64,000 nt of DNA, from assembly GCA_035946735.1 (NCBI GenBank), contig DASYYZ010000006.1, forward strand, positions 10,244 to 74,243. Reading direction: 5' to 3'. Shown piece by piece: positions 8,911 through 18,313 of the stretch. A program made the translations under genes and the position numbers. The notes under the pieces are model-generated. The model was not told the origin of the DNA, did no database searches, and worked only from the letters and a program-made list of their open reading frames with translations. Each line of letters starts with the position of its first letter. Position 1 is the first letter of the stretch. Origin of the DNA: Gp13-AA77 sp035946735. Its GTDB lineage: Bacteria > Acidobacteriota > Terriglobia > UBA7540.

Positions 8911-9999
8911 TTGATCAGCTACGGAGCGCAATTCGACGACCCCGCCAAGATCATGGTACGCGCCACAAACTGGATCGGCGACGCCATCATGTCGCTCCCC
9001 GCGCTCGAGGCCTTACGCCGGCGTTTCCCCGGCAGCGAAATCGTGGTGGTGGCAAAGCCCTGGGTGGCGGAACTGTATTCAAACCATCCCGCCGATTTCC
9101 GGATCATCGTTTATGATCCGGAGGGCGAGCATCAGGGCCAGCGCGGCCTGAGGAAGCTAATCGACGAGTTGCATCGGGAGCAGTTCGGGGCTGCCATTCT
9201 ACTTCAGCACGCTTTCCAGGCGGCCTGGATGGCCTGGCGCGCGCGCATTCCTGTGCGAATCGGATATCGGACGGACGGACGCGGGAGCCTGCTCACCGAT
9301 GCGGTCAGGCTGCCGCCGCCTGGCTACGTAAGCCATGAGTCGTCAGGGTATCTGGAGTTGCTCTTTCGCGCTGGGCTCCTTCGCGAAAGGCCGGCTCCCG
9401 TTCGTGCGGCACGCCTGCCCGTTGCGAAGACCGAGCGGCGCTGGGCGGTCGAGGCGCTGAAGGCTCTCGGTCTAAGCGGTCCCCGTCATTTCGTGGGCCT
9501 CAATCCGGGAGCTTCGTTTGGACCTGCGAAGCGCTGGCCCGTTGAGCACTATGCTCAATTGGGAGACCGGCTCGTGGGCGCTCTCGGCGCGGACGTGCTG
9601 GTTTTCGGGTCGAAGGCGGAGCGTCCATTGGCGGAGGCGGTGGCGCGCGCCATGCAGCACACGCCGGTAGTGCTGGCCGGCACCACCACGCTCCGCCAGT
9701 GGATGGCCCTCACCGAACGCTGTCGATTGGTGGTGGCGAATGACTCCGGACCTATGCACGTCGCGGCCGCGGTAGGCGCGCCGGTCATCGCGGTCTTCGG
9801 CTCCACGAACGAGGAAGCCACCGGTCCGCTCGGGCCCTGGGCGCGCGTAGTGAAGCATCCTGTGGAGTGCAGCCCGTGCGGGCTTCGTCAGTGTCCCATC
9901 GATTTCCGTTGTATGAACGAAATCAGCGTGGATGAGGTTCATCGCGCCGCGCTCGAGCTCGTGGCAGCATGTGAATCCGCCCACGAAGTGGGCGCCTGA
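8911..9999 (+). CDS. waaF: LPS heptosyltransferase II
   Basis: About 362 residues. The family N-terminus MVRATNWIGDAIMSLPALEA is clear, but the start is uncertain: TTG 8911 with an AGGGA site, ATG 8953 or TTG 8860 are all in frame. The GT9 signature region has GLNPGASFGPAKRWP and VVANDSGPMHVAAAVGAPV, and the tail has the Cys-rich CSPCGLRQCPIDFRCM typical of RfaF. It adds the second L-glycero-D-manno-heptose to the LPS core. It lies between lpxK and the ADP-heptose pathway genes that make its donor. Confidence 0.9.
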   Translation: MISYGAQFDDPAKIMVRATNWIGDAIMSLPALEALRRRFPGSEIVVVAKPWVAELYSNHPADFRIIVYDPEGEHQGQRGLRKLIDELHREQFGAAILLQHAFQAAWMAWRARIPVRIGYRTDGRGSLLTDAVRLPPPGYVSHESSGYLELLFRAGLLRERPAPVRAARLPVAKTERRWAVEALKALGLSGPRHFVGLNPGASFGPAKRWPVEHYAQLGDRLVGALGADVLVFGSKAERPLAEAVARAMQHTPVVLAGTTTLRQWMALTERCRLVVANDSGPMHVAAAVGAPVIAVFGSTNEEATGPLGPWARVVKHPVECSPCGLRQCPIDFRCMNEISVDEVHRAALELVAACESAHEVGA

Positions 10000-10045
10000 G
10001 CATGCAAGCCATCCCATCGCGCGCTTGTTAAAGACTGGTATTGAG

Positions 10046-11089
10046 ATGGCGCCGGCTGAAGACTTGATGAGACTCGACGCCTCGGACCGCGCTCGCCTCG
10101 GGCGCGTCATCGGAGCGGTGGCCGGCAAGCGCATAATCGTGCTCGGCGACCTTGTTGCCGACGAATTTGTGTACGGAGAGATCGCTCGAGTCTCGCGCGA
10201 GGCTCCGGTGCTGATCTTGAAGCAGCGGGAAAAGAAGATCGTTCCTGGGGGTGGCGCGAACGCAGCAAACAATCTCGTCGATCTTGGAGTGCAGCTTACC
10301 TTGCTGGGCGCAGCGGGTGAGGACGAGGCAGGCGAGGCTCTGCTCGGCTGCTTCCGTGCTAAAGGGGTCGAGGTCGATGGGGTGGCGAGGCCGAAGGACT
10401 ATGGCACGCCGACCAAGTCACGCATTCTCGGCGCGGTTGGCCATGGCCGCCCGCAGCAAATCGTCCGCTTGGACCGGGAGCCCGCGGCTCCACTCGACGT
10501 CCGGGCACAGAGGCGTCTGATGGCGGCGGCTGAAGAACTCCTGAGCGAGGCCGATGCAGTGCTCGCCTCCGACTACGGCTACGGAGCCGTCAGTCCGCGC
10601 GCCTTGGGCAGGCTACGTCAAGGGCGCCAGATGCGCTCCGGCAATCGCCCGCCCATCATGCTCGACTCGCGTTATCATCTGCGAGGCTACACGGGCCTGA
10701 CGTCGGCAACGCCGAACGAGCAGGAGATGGAACAGGCCTTCGGAGTACACGTCGGCGATCAGAGCGACCTGCTCGCTGATTTGGCCGCACAGGTAATCAA
10801 ACGGCAGAGCTTTGAATCACTGCTTGTAACCCGCGGACGCCAGGGAATGGTGCTCTACGAACGCGGTCGTGAGCCGCAGGTCTTGCGAATTTTTGGATCG
10901 GACCAGGTTGCCGACGTCACCGGAGCCGGCGACACCGTGATTGCCGTCTTCACTGCCGCCCTGGCGGCGCGAGCGAGTTTTTTGGATGCTGCGAGACTCG
11001 CCAACTGCGCGGGTGGGCTGGTGGTGATGAAGAGCGGCACGGCCACCGTGACCGCGGCGGAGCTGGCGGAGGCGATTCGAAACGCATGA
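10046..11089 (+). CDS. rfaE1: D-glycero-beta-D-manno-heptose 7-phosphate kinase
   Basis: 347 residues from ATG 10046 (the open frame extends back to 9932, into waaF, without family similarity). PfkB/ribokinase fold: GDLVADEFVYGEI, the substrate motif VPGGGANAANNLVDLG, and the C-terminal anion hole/catalytic site VTGAGDTV with the catalytic Asp. It makes heptose 1,7-bisphosphate in ADP-heptose synthesis. Here the kinase and adenylyltransferase are separate genes, unlike fused HldE of E. coli. Its stop overlaps the rfaE2 ATG (ATGA). Confidence 0.9.
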   Translation: MAPAEDLMRLDASDRARLGRVIGAVAGKRIIVLGDLVADEFVYGEIARVSREAPVLILKQREKKIVPGGGANAANNLVDLGVQLTLLGAAGEDEAGEALLGCFRAKGVEVDGVARPKDYGTPTKSRILGAVGHGRPQQIVRLDREPAAPLDVRAQRRLMAAAEELLSEADAVLASDYGYGAVSPRALGRLRQGRQMRSGNRPPIMLDSRYHLRGYTGLTSATPNEQEMEQAFGVHVGDQSDLLADLAAQVIKRQSFESLLVTRGRQGMVLYERGREPQVLRIFGSDQVADVTGAGDTVIAVFTAALAARASFLDAARLANCAGGLVVMKSGTATVTAAELAEAIRNA

Positions 11090-11625
11090 ACGCCAATCAG
11101 CGGCGCGTGGGCACCGAAAGGATTGTGGCGCGACAGAGCCTGAAGGCTCTTGGCGATCGCCTGAGGCGTGAAGGTCGCACGATCGCCTTTGCCAACGGTT
11201 GTTTCGACCTGCTGCACGCGGGTCACGTGCGGTATCTGGAGGCTGCGCGGGCCGAAGGCGACGTTCTGGTGGTGGGCGTCAACGGCGATGAAACGGTCCG
11301 CGCCCTTAAGGGTCCGGGGAGGCCGGTGCTACCCTCCGCCGCCCGCGCGGAGCTGGTGGCGGCGCTGGAGGCAGCGGACTATGTGGTGGTCTTCGAGGAG
11401 TTGACGGCACAAGCCGCGCTCGCCGAGCTGCGGCCTGACGTGCACTGCAAAGGCACCGACTACACGGAGGATAGTGTTCCCGAGCGCGAGCTAGTGCAGC
11501 GATTGGGCGGCGCGGTGCGAATTGTCGGCGACCCGAAGAATCATTCCACCCGGGAGATGCTTGCCAGGATCGCCGCGGCAGATGCGGGCCAAAGGGATGC
11601 GAACGGAGGGCCGGATCGCGCCTAG
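11086..11625 (+). CDS. rfaE2: D-glycero-beta-D-manno-heptose 1-phosphate adenylyltransferase
   Basis: 179 residues. A nucleotidyltransferase of the cytidylyltransferase-like superfamily: FANGCFDLLHAGHVRYL carries the HxGH ATP site, followed by VVGVNGDETVRALKGPGRP and a C-terminal KNHSTREML (the S-T-x-x ATP motif). It forms ADP-heptose for WaaF and WaaC. Translationally coupled to rfaE1. No gmhB phosphatase or hldD epimerase is in the window, so those steps must be encoded elsewhere. Confidence 0.92.
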   Translation: MNANQRRVGTERIVARQSLKALGDRLRREGRTIAFANGCFDLLHAGHVRYLEAARAEGDVLVVGVNGDETVRALKGPGRPVLPSAARAELVAALEAADYVVVFEELTAQAALAELRPDVHCKGTDYTEDSVPERELVQRLGGAVRIVGDPKNHSTREMLARIAAADAGQRDANGGPDRA

Positions 11626-11695
11626 AGACGCCGGCTTGCGGACGGACGCGATGGATGATGCGCCTGGGCTCTCGATCCAAAACCCACGATAATGA

Positions 11696-12760
11696 ATGCT
11701 GAAAATTCTGGTGGTTCGGCTAAGTTCGATTGGCGACATCGTTCATACGCTTCCCGCGGTGGCTGCGCTCGGGCAAGCCCTTCCAGACGCCGGAATCGAT
11801 TGGGTGGTTGAAAGCCGCTACGCGGAATTGTTGGAGGACAATCCGTTTATCAACCGGGTGATTGCGCTTGACACGCTCGGCTGGCGAAGACGTTGGCACT
11901 CGTTCGGAGCGTGGCGAGCGGCGGCGCGCAGCCTGGAGGAGATTCGCAGTTTGCGGCCCGATATCGCCATTGATTTTCAAGGGCTGATCAAGTCCGCCGC
12001 TGTCGCCCGGTTGAGCGGAGCCGCGAAACGAATCGGGTTTGGCGGTCGCTGGCTGCGTGAGGCGATGGCAGGCCGGCTCTACACTGAACAGGCTTCTGCT
12101 GCGGACAGTCGCCATGTTGTGGAAGAGAATCTTGCTCTTGTGCAGTGCTTGGGCGTGCGCCCGGTGGATCGAGAGCGCTGGCGATTTCCATTGCCCCGCT
12201 CGGCCGCAGCTGAGGATCGAGTCACCAAGCGGCTGGCCGCGCTGGGCGCGCGCGAGTTTGTCGTGATCAACCCAGGCGGCGGCTGGACGAGCAAGCGCTG
12301 GGCTCCGGCACAATATGCCGCCTTGGTTCGCGAACTCGCAGGCAGGCTTGAATATGATGTTCTCGTGACCGGCTCGCCAGCCGAAGAAGCGATGATCGGC
12401 GCGATCCTGAAAGAGTCTCAACCGGCCCGATCGTTCTACTTTCCCTCAACCCTCATGGAGTTCATTGTCCTGATGCGGCGAGCGCGTCTCTTTGTGGGCG
12501 GCGATACCGGCCCTTTACATCTCGCGGCTGCGGCCGGCACGCCGATCGTTGCGATTTACGGGCCGACCAGCCCGGCGCGAAACGGGCCGTTCGCGGCGGA
12601 CGACATTACGGTCTGGAATGAAGACCTCTCGGGTGCAAATCGAGGGTATGCACATTGGGGCGGCGGCCGGGGAAACCGTCAGACCTACCTGGGGGGTGTT
12701 TCGGTGGAGAAGGTTCTGGATGCCGTCTCTAGGCGGCTTGCGGGCGGGTATGGAGCTTAG
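11696..12760 (+). CDS. waaC: LPS heptosyltransferase I
   Basis: 354 residues with the GT9 N-terminus MLKILVVRLSSIGDIVHTLP, the mid-protein VINPGGGWTSKRWAP and the donor-binding GGDTGPLHLAAAAGTPIVAI. It adds the first heptose to Kdo on lipid A. Start ATG 11696 fits the family; a second ATG four bases earlier is out of frame. It follows rfaE2 after 70 bases, and its end overlaps the next gene by 11 bases. Confidence 0.92.
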   Translation: MLKILVVRLSSIGDIVHTLPAVAALGQALPDAGIDWVVESRYAELLEDNPFINRVIALDTLGWRRRWHSFGAWRAAARSLEEIRSLRPDIAIDFQGLIKSAAVARLSGAAKRIGFGGRWLREAMAGRLYTEQASAADSRHVVEENLALVQCLGVRPVDRERWRFPLPRSAAAEDRVTKRLAALGAREFVVINPGGGWTSKRWAPAQYAALVRELAGRLEYDVLVTGSPAEEAMIGAILKESQPARSFYFPSTLMEFIVLMRRARLFVGGDTGPLHLAAAAGTPIVAIYGPTSPARNGPFAADDITVWNEDLSGANRGYAHWGGGRGNRQTYLGGVSVEKVLDAVSRRLAGGYGA

Positions 12761-13325
12761 GCAGCGAGGCTACGCGGCGTGGGCGGCGCGGGCTCGCGTG
12801 CCGCTGGGGCTGGCCCTCAGCCTTACTTACCTGGTCCTGGCCCGGCCGACATTCAGGTTGCTGATCGTTGGAAGCGTAATCTCGCTGGGGGGAGTGGCGC
12901 TGCGAGCCTGGGCTGCGGGTTCGGTCGAGAAGGATGCAAGTTTGGCCACATCGGGTCCGTATGCGCTCACCCGAAATCCGCTTTACCTGGGCAGCACCTT
13001 GATCGGCGCGGGTTTCGCCGTCGCGGGAAGATCGCTGACTGTGGCGATGGCGTTCGTGGTACTGCTCATCTTGGTCTACGTACCGGTGATTCACCGCGAA
13101 GCGCAATTCCTGGAAGCCAAGTTCGGCGATTCATACCGGCGCTATGCCGGGCGCGTGCCTCTCTTCTTTCCGCGGCGCCTCGTGCCGCCTGCTTCCTCAG
13201 AACATTTCAGTTGGTCGCGCTACCGGACCAATCGTGAATACGAAGCCGCGTTGGGCTTCGTAGCAGGTCTGGCTCTGCTGACCGTGAAGATCATGCTGAT
13301 GCGACGGCTGCTGGGCTTCCCTTGA
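12750..13325 (+). CDS. Isoprenylcysteine methyltransferase-family membrane protein
   Basis: 191 residues with about four membrane helices. The C-terminal half has the ICMT/PEMT signature TSGPYALTRNPLYLGSTLIG followed by HREAQFLEAKFGDSYRRY, the pattern that binds S-adenosylmethionine in these integral membrane methyltransferases. ATG 12750 overlaps the end of waaC; longer in-frame starts reach back to 12492 but only read waaC in another frame. Substrate unknown. Its place in the LPS operon suggests an envelope lipid or sugar substrate (inference). Confidence 0.8.
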   Translation: MELRQRGYAAWAARARVPLGLALSLTYLVLARPTFRLLIVGSVISLGGVALRAWAAGSVEKDASLATSGPYALTRNPLYLGSTLIGAGFAVAGRSLTVAMAFVVLLILVYVPVIHREAQFLEAKFGDSYRRYAGRVPLFFPRRLVPPASSEHFSWSRYRTNREYEAALGFVAGLALLTVKIMLMRRLLGFP

Positions 13326-13351
13326 CAGTTCGGAGAGCGTCTAATGGAATC

Positions 13352-14200
13352 ATGCCCTTGCTCAAGCGCCTTGCATTGCGGTTCCCGGTGATTGCGGTCG
13401 CTTCCCTCGTGACGCTCAGCGCCGGTGAGTTCGCGGCGCCGCGTCCGTTTGCTCCCGGGGAGAGGTTGACCTACTCGATAACCTGGTCCGTATTTGAAGC
13501 CGGTGAAGTGGACGCGACCATTCAACAGAGTGCGGCAACGGCCGCAGATCGGGACGAAATCGTCACTACCGCACGTTCCCATGGATTCGTGTCGATGCTC
13601 TACGCTCTGAATGATACATTCAAGTCGCGACTGAATCCTGACACGATGTGTTCGTCTGGAATCTCAAAGCAAGTGGTCGAGGGCCGGCGGCGAAAGCAGA
13701 CAGAAATCGTCTTCGATGCGTCGCGTCAGATGGCGGTTCTCGACGAGCATAATCTCGCAAAGCCTGGCGAACCACCCAAACATGGGGAGGAGCCGATCCC
13801 GCCCTGCGTGCAGGATGTAGTCTCCGCTTTTTATTTTCTCCGCAGCCAGCCGATGCGGGTAGGAGACCGCATCAAGGTGCCTGTGAATGATGGATCGAAG
13901 ACCACGGAAGTGACCGCCGAAGTGCAGGCGCGCGAGCAGATCGACACTCCCTTGGGGCGGCGCTATGCTTTTCGGGTCGAGCCCACGGTCTTTGGCAGCC
14001 TCTTCAAGCGCAAAGGACGCATGCTGATCTGGTTCAGCGATGACGAGAGGCGTCTGCCTTTGCGGATCAAAGCCATGATTTCTGTAGGAACCATCACCGG
14101 CACGCTAAAGTCGGCTAGCGGCGTGGCCACCGTCGGGGCTGCTCGTGAAAGCGGTGCCGTTGGCCCGATCACGGCTTCGCCGCGGCCGCCCCGTCCGTGA
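13352..14200 (+). CDS. DUF3108-domain secreted protein
   Basis: 282 residues from ATG 13352 with a signal peptide (about 1-25). The mature part begins PFAPGERLTYSITW and includes SRLNPDT, RLPLRIKAMISVGTITGTL and other beta-rich repeats typical of DUF3108, a periplasmic protein family of unknown role often found with LPS or envelope genes. The TTG at 13322 is a possible but less likely start. It is the last gene of the LPS operon, and its final 32 bases overlap the comEC 3' end on the other strand. Confidence 0.82.
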   Translation: MPLLKRLALRFPVIAVASLVTLSAGEFAAPRPFAPGERLTYSITWSVFEAGEVDATIQQSAATAADRDEIVTTARSHGFVSMLYALNDTFKSRLNPDTMCSSGISKQVVEGRRRKQTEIVFDASRQMAVLDEHNLAKPGEPPKHGEEPIPPCVQDVVSAFYFLRSQPMRVGDRIKVPVNDGSKTTEVTAEVQAREQIDTPLGRRYAFRVEPTVFGSLFKRKGRMLIWFSDDERRLPLRIKAMISVGTITGTLKSASGVATVGAARESGAVGPITASPRPPRP

Positions 14201-16883
14201 GATCGCGAAAGGCGGATTCCCGAAAGCCCCAGATGCGAACCGCGCGGCCCTTTATCTCGACCGTGATGGCGCCATCGCGATCGGTTGCGAAGAGGCGACT
14301 GTCGAGCAGTGATGATTCAGTCAGGTTATAGTCCTCGCGAACACCTGCCTCGGGACGGTTCGCAACTGGAATTCCGGCCGCTGACGGCACGTTCCGGCCC
14401 AAGGCCCATACGAGAGTCTGATGGCCGTTGGCGAGGATCAGCGTGCGAGCGCCCCTGCTGGATTCCAGAATGCGCTGCTGGGCGTGAATCGACGCGCTGC
14501 CCGCTACGAGCGCCGTGGCGTCACCTGTTGTCACTCGAATGATCAGCGGCGTCGCGCCAACCGCCGCACCGGGCGCCGGCGCGGACGGCGCAAGAATCTC
14601 AAAAACGGTTGCGCCGAGCCTGAGGATGTCTCCTGGCGAAATCGCCCGGATTCTAACGCCTCTGCGGCCAGCTTCCTCCAGGATTGACGCTACCCCGGCA
14701 TCCGAGTCGCGAAACCAGAGTTCGCCGACACGAAAGTTCGCGAGTATTGAAAGAAAGCCATCCACATTGCCCCCTACGCTCGTCACTACGACCACGTCAA
14801 GGGACTTGATTCGCCTGGACCAGAGATAGGGCGAAACGATGTTTTCTCCGGGGTCCCACCTCTTTGCCGCCGTGAATTCGGGGCGTCCGCGTCCCGTCCC
14901 GCCGGCGCCAATCAGGACGGTGCTGCGGTCTGGAAGCGCGAGGAAAGCAGCCTCACCCCCTCCGCAATCCAGGGCCGTGACCTCGAAAGCTCCACTCTGA
15001 ACGGCGGGCGCGAAGGGAGCGAACGCCAACGTCAAAGCGAAGATCGCAAAGGCAAGCAACGAAGCGCCAGAGGCAAGGCTGTGCCGTCCCAAGCTCACGG
15101 CCAAGGCCACCAGGGAAACGGCAAAGCCGACAGCAACCCAGGTAGGCGGCGGGGGGACGCGATAGGAAAGCCAGGTTGGCAAGTGCGGCCACTCGGCGAC
15201 TGCGAAGAGCGCGTGAAAAGCGACGGTCAATAGTTTGGCAGGCCAGGCCGCGGCGGACGGCGCCGCGATTGCCAACAGTACGGTAGGAATGGCCAAAGCC
15301 AGAAGAACTCCCATCAGGGGCAGCGCAAGCGCGTTTAGACCCACTCCCGCCAGCGTCACGCGGTGAAACTGCTCCACCATGGGCAACAAAAGGCCAACCT
15401 GAAGTATCGCTGAGAACATCACCATCCCCGCCGCCCACAACGCCAACCGCGGCGGCCAAACGACTAGGCGCCCCGCTATGGCGGGATGCCGATTGAGCAG
15501 GGCTGAGCTTCGCTGCAGCACCGAAACGAGCATCCGCAGGTCGAGCCGAAATTGCGCCTGACGGGGCGTCAAAGCAGTATCGCGCTCGACATCTTCGAGA
15601 TGGAGCAGAGCGTTACGGTAGGGTTGAAGGCTGATTCGCAGAATAGGGGCTGCGAGGCATATGATCAGCAACGCGGCGGCGAAAGAGAGCTGGAAACCCG
15701 ACTCGAAGAGCCAGGCCGGCCGCGTTAGCAGCAGAACCAGCGCCGCCAGACCAACAGAATTGAGAGCGCTGTGATCCCGGTCGAGAAACTGGGCCAGGAT
15801 AAAGATCACGAGCATTAACGTTGCCCGAAGGGTGGGTGCGCGCTGCTCCACCACAAGAGCGTAAGCCAACAAAATGGTCAATAGGATCGAACTCCGCCAG
15901 CGGCGGCGAAAGCCCAGGAGGCGGAGGAGCCCAAGAACCAGCGCGGCGATGAGGCCGACGTGCAAGCCGGCGATGACCAGCAGATGATACAGGCCGGTAA
16001 CGCGAAAATGGTCGATTGTCGCCGAATCGAGCGCTGTCCTGTCGCCCAGCAGGATGGCTTTCAGCACCGCCCCGTCCCGGCCCTCAGCGGACCATGGAGG
16101 GTACAAGAGATCGATGGCGCGGCGCAACCGCGCGCGAACGCTTTCGATCACACGCCCGGCGGCCGGCGCGCGCCCGTTTGAAAGCCTGTGCAGCTGCGCC
16201 GGATCTTCGACGGTGCCCTCCCAGTACAGATCGTCGATGTTGGCGGCGCGCTCGCGAAAATCGAAGCTGCCGGGATTGAGCGCTACATGCGGCCGGTGCA
16301 GTCGCATCATCGCCTGGACGCGGTCACCGGAGCGCAGCTCAAGCGCCGTCCCGGCAGAACTTGCTGTGGCTCTGGCCGCTGCCACTTGTACTCGAATCCT
16401 GCCGCTGGCAGGGTGTGTTTGGAGCTCGCGCGATCCCAAACGGAGCGCAGTGACCTCCAGATCGAATTCGCAGCCGGTTGGAGTGAGGATGCAGTCGGTC
16501 TCAAGCGAGCCTTCGAGACTCACTGGCCGCCCCACATCGACTCCCCAGCTCTTGAGGTGGCTGACATGGTCCGGAGGAAACCGAAAGGCGAAAAGCAGGG
16601 CGGCCGCTGCGCCAGCGAGGATGAGCCCGGTGAGGGTGGCGGGTACGGCCAGGCGATCGCGTTCCAACCGCAGGAGAATGGCTCCTGCCAGCAAAGACAA
16701 GGCTCCCGCGACGATCAGAGCCGGGACCAACCGAAAACGTTCGTGAGGCGACGCCGTACCCTCACCGATGATGCCCTCCCCGAGCGCAAACGCCAGAGCA
16801 AGAAATAGTGCCGGGCTCGGCAGGCGAGGAAGCCAATCCTCAGGCGTACCACCCGCTTCTAGGGTGCTGCCGACCTCCGTCAC
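14169..16883 (-). CDS. comEC: ComEC/Rec2-type DNA-uptake channel with degenerate hydrolase domain
   Basis: 904 residues. Order: N-terminal membrane helices, a soluble OB-like DUF4131 region (about 100-240), the Competence membrane domain with FRVTGLYHLLVIAGLHVGL, many further helices, and a C-terminal metallo-beta-lactamase-like domain (about 630-890). ComEC carries single-stranded DNA across the inner membrane in transformation. The hydrolase-like domain keeps LDCGGGEA but has VVVTSVGGNVDGFL where the family normally has a TSH.D.DH.GG metal site, so it is probably not a nuclease. No com pilus genes are nearby. Confidence 0.9.
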   Translation of the reverse strand: MTEVGSTLEAGGTPEDWLPRLPSPALFLALAFALGEGIIGEGTASPHERFRLVPALIVAGALSLLAGAILLRLERDRLAVPATLTGLILAGAAAALLFAFRFPPDHVSHLKSWGVDVGRPVSLEGSLETDCILTPTGCEFDLEVTALRLGSRELQTHPASGRIRVQVAAARATASSAGTALELRSGDRVQAMMRLHRPHVALNPGSFDFRERAANIDDLYWEGTVEDPAQLHRLSNGRAPAAGRVIESVRARLRRAIDLLYPPWSAEGRDGAVLKAILLGDRTALDSATIDHFRVTGLYHLLVIAGLHVGLIAALVLGLLRLLGFRRRWRSSILLTILLAYALVVEQRAPTLRATLMLVIFILAQFLDRDHSALNSVGLAALVLLLTRPAWLFESGFQLSFAAALLIICLAAPILRISLQPYRNALLHLEDVERDTALTPRQAQFRLDLRMLVSVLQRSSALLNRHPAIAGRLVVWPPRLALWAAGMVMFSAILQVGLLLPMVEQFHRVTLAGVGLNALALPLMGVLLALAIPTVLLAIAAPSAAAWPAKLLTVAFHALFAVAEWPHLPTWLSYRVPPPPTWVAVGFAVSLVALAVSLGRHSLASGASLLAFAIFALTLAFAPFAPAVQSGAFEVTALDCGGGEAAFLALPDRSTVLIGAGGTGRGRPEFTAAKRWDPGENIVSPYLWSRRIKSLDVVVVTSVGGNVDGFLSILANFRVGELWFRDSDAGVASILEEAGRRGVRIRAISPGDILRLGATVFEILAPSAPAPGAAVGATPLIIRVTTGDATALVAGSASIHAQQRILESSRGARTLILANGHQTLVWALGRNVPSAAGIPVANRPEAGVREDYNLTESSLLDSRLFATDRDGAITVEIKGRAVRIWGFRESAFRDLTDGAAAAKP

Positions 16884-17012
16884 GCTGATGCCCCCGGCAA
16901 ACGGTTCCTGTCAGACGCTCGATTCATCCTTAATTGATAGTTTGGTATTATCCCTCAAATACAGCTTAAATTGTTACACAAAGCTAGTACAATCCTAGTT
17001 AGGAGATGTTGA

Positions 17013-18260
17013 ATGCCGGCACCAGGTGAAATACTCGGCCACTACAGGATCGAGGAATTGTTGGGCGAAGGGGCCTTTGGAGCGGTCTTTCGCGGGGAAG
17101 ATGTTCGCCTGGGCCGCAAGGTTGCCGTCAAAGTGCTGCACGCCAAGGGTGATGAAGACCCTTCTGCCTGGGGGCAACTCCTGCGGGAGGCTCGAGCCGC
17201 CTCCGCGCTCAATCATCCGAACATCTGTGCCACCTACGACATCGGCGAAGACGATGGCGTCAACTACATCTCCCTCGAGTACGTGGAGGGCCAGCCCCTC
17301 AGCAACTTGATCCGCTCCGGGCCGCTCGCTTTGGATATCGCTCTCTCGTATGCCAGCCAGATCACTCGAGGCCTGGAGCACGCCCATGCCCGTGGAATCG
17401 TCCATCGCGACCTAAAGGCTTCAAACGTGATGATCGCCTCAGACGGTCAGGCCAAACTGCTCGACTTCGGGCTTGCGCGGCATCTTGACCCAAGCCTGAT
17501 CGAATCCATGGCCCAGTCCCGGCAGTCGTTCGCGGAGATCGGCAACATCGCAGGGACGCTATCCTACATGGCTCCCGAGGTTCTGCGAGGGAAACCGGCC
17601 GGGCCGTCGAGCGATCTTTGGGCACTCGGCGCTATGGCCCACGAAATGATCACGGGTCACCTGCCGTTTAAGGGCGAAACACCGTTCGAAATGACGATGG
17701 CCATCATGGTGGAAGCTCCGGAGCCTTTGCCGCCGAGTGTGCCAGGGGATGTTCGGGCTCTAGTGGAAAAATGCCTTCAAAAAGAACCGGCAGATCGGTT
17801 CGCGAACGCCCATGAACTGTTGGAGCAACTCGAACGGGCGCACGCCGGCATCGCCGGGCGCCACAGAAGGACGCTCTCATGGCAAACCCGGCTCGTGGCA
17901 GCAGTAGCATCCCTGATGGCGATCCTCGGGGGTGCATCCATTTGGCGGCACCGCCAGCCCAAGCCCGCGCCTCCCAAGATTGAAGTGCTCCAGAAAGCGC
18001 CTCCGTTGACAGGGACAGCGCCAAGCCTTTCCACTCCGCCCCCACCTTCCAATCCGGCGCAAAAGCGTCCTTCGGCTCCGCCACCCTCGCGCCAATATCC
18101 CGGGAACCCCAACACCGTGGTTTGGGTGAACCTGAAAACTCTGATCTATCATTGTCCCGAGACCCGGTGGTACCAGAAGACGGCGGACGGCACGTTGCTG
18201 AAGCAGCGCCAAGCTCAACTCAAGGGATACCATCCTGCCTCAAACCAGGCTTGTGAGTGA
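17013..18260 (+). CDS. Membrane-anchored Ser/Thr protein kinase
   Basis: 415 residues. Kinase domain about 11-275: glycine loop GEGAFGAVFRG, catalytic Lys40 in VAVK, HRDLKASN with Asp133, DFGLARH with Asp151, and APEVLRG. One membrane helix follows (about 290-310), then a Pro-rich linker and a small C-terminal domain of about 50 residues with VWVNLKTLIYHCPETRWYQK and a final Cys. Hanks-type kinases signal envelope state by autophosphorylation; the C-terminal module would be extracytoplasmic and may sense ligand. AGGAG site before ATG. Divergent from comEC. Confidence 0.9.
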   Translation: MPAPGEILGHYRIEELLGEGAFGAVFRGEDVRLGRKVAVKVLHAKGDEDPSAWGQLLREARAASALNHPNICATYDIGEDDGVNYISLEYVEGQPLSNLIRSGPLALDIALSYASQITRGLEHAHARGIVHRDLKASNVMIASDGQAKLLDFGLARHLDPSLIESMAQSRQSFAEIGNIAGTLSYMAPEVLRGKPAGPSSDLWALGAMAHEMITGHLPFKGETPFEMTMAIMVEAPEPLPPSVPGDVRALVEKCLQKEPADRFANAHELLEQLERAHAGIAGRHRRTLSWQTRLVAAVASLMAILGGASIWRHRQPKPAPPKIEVLQKAPPLTGTAPSLSTPPPPSNPAQKRPSAPPPSRQYPGNPNTVVWVNLKTLIYHCPETRWYQKTADGTLLKQRQAQLKGYHPASNQACE

Positions 18261-18313
18261 CAAGCGCACCCACGTCCCTGCGGCAGGCTGAGGCCGACAC
18301 CCAGCTCAACCCC

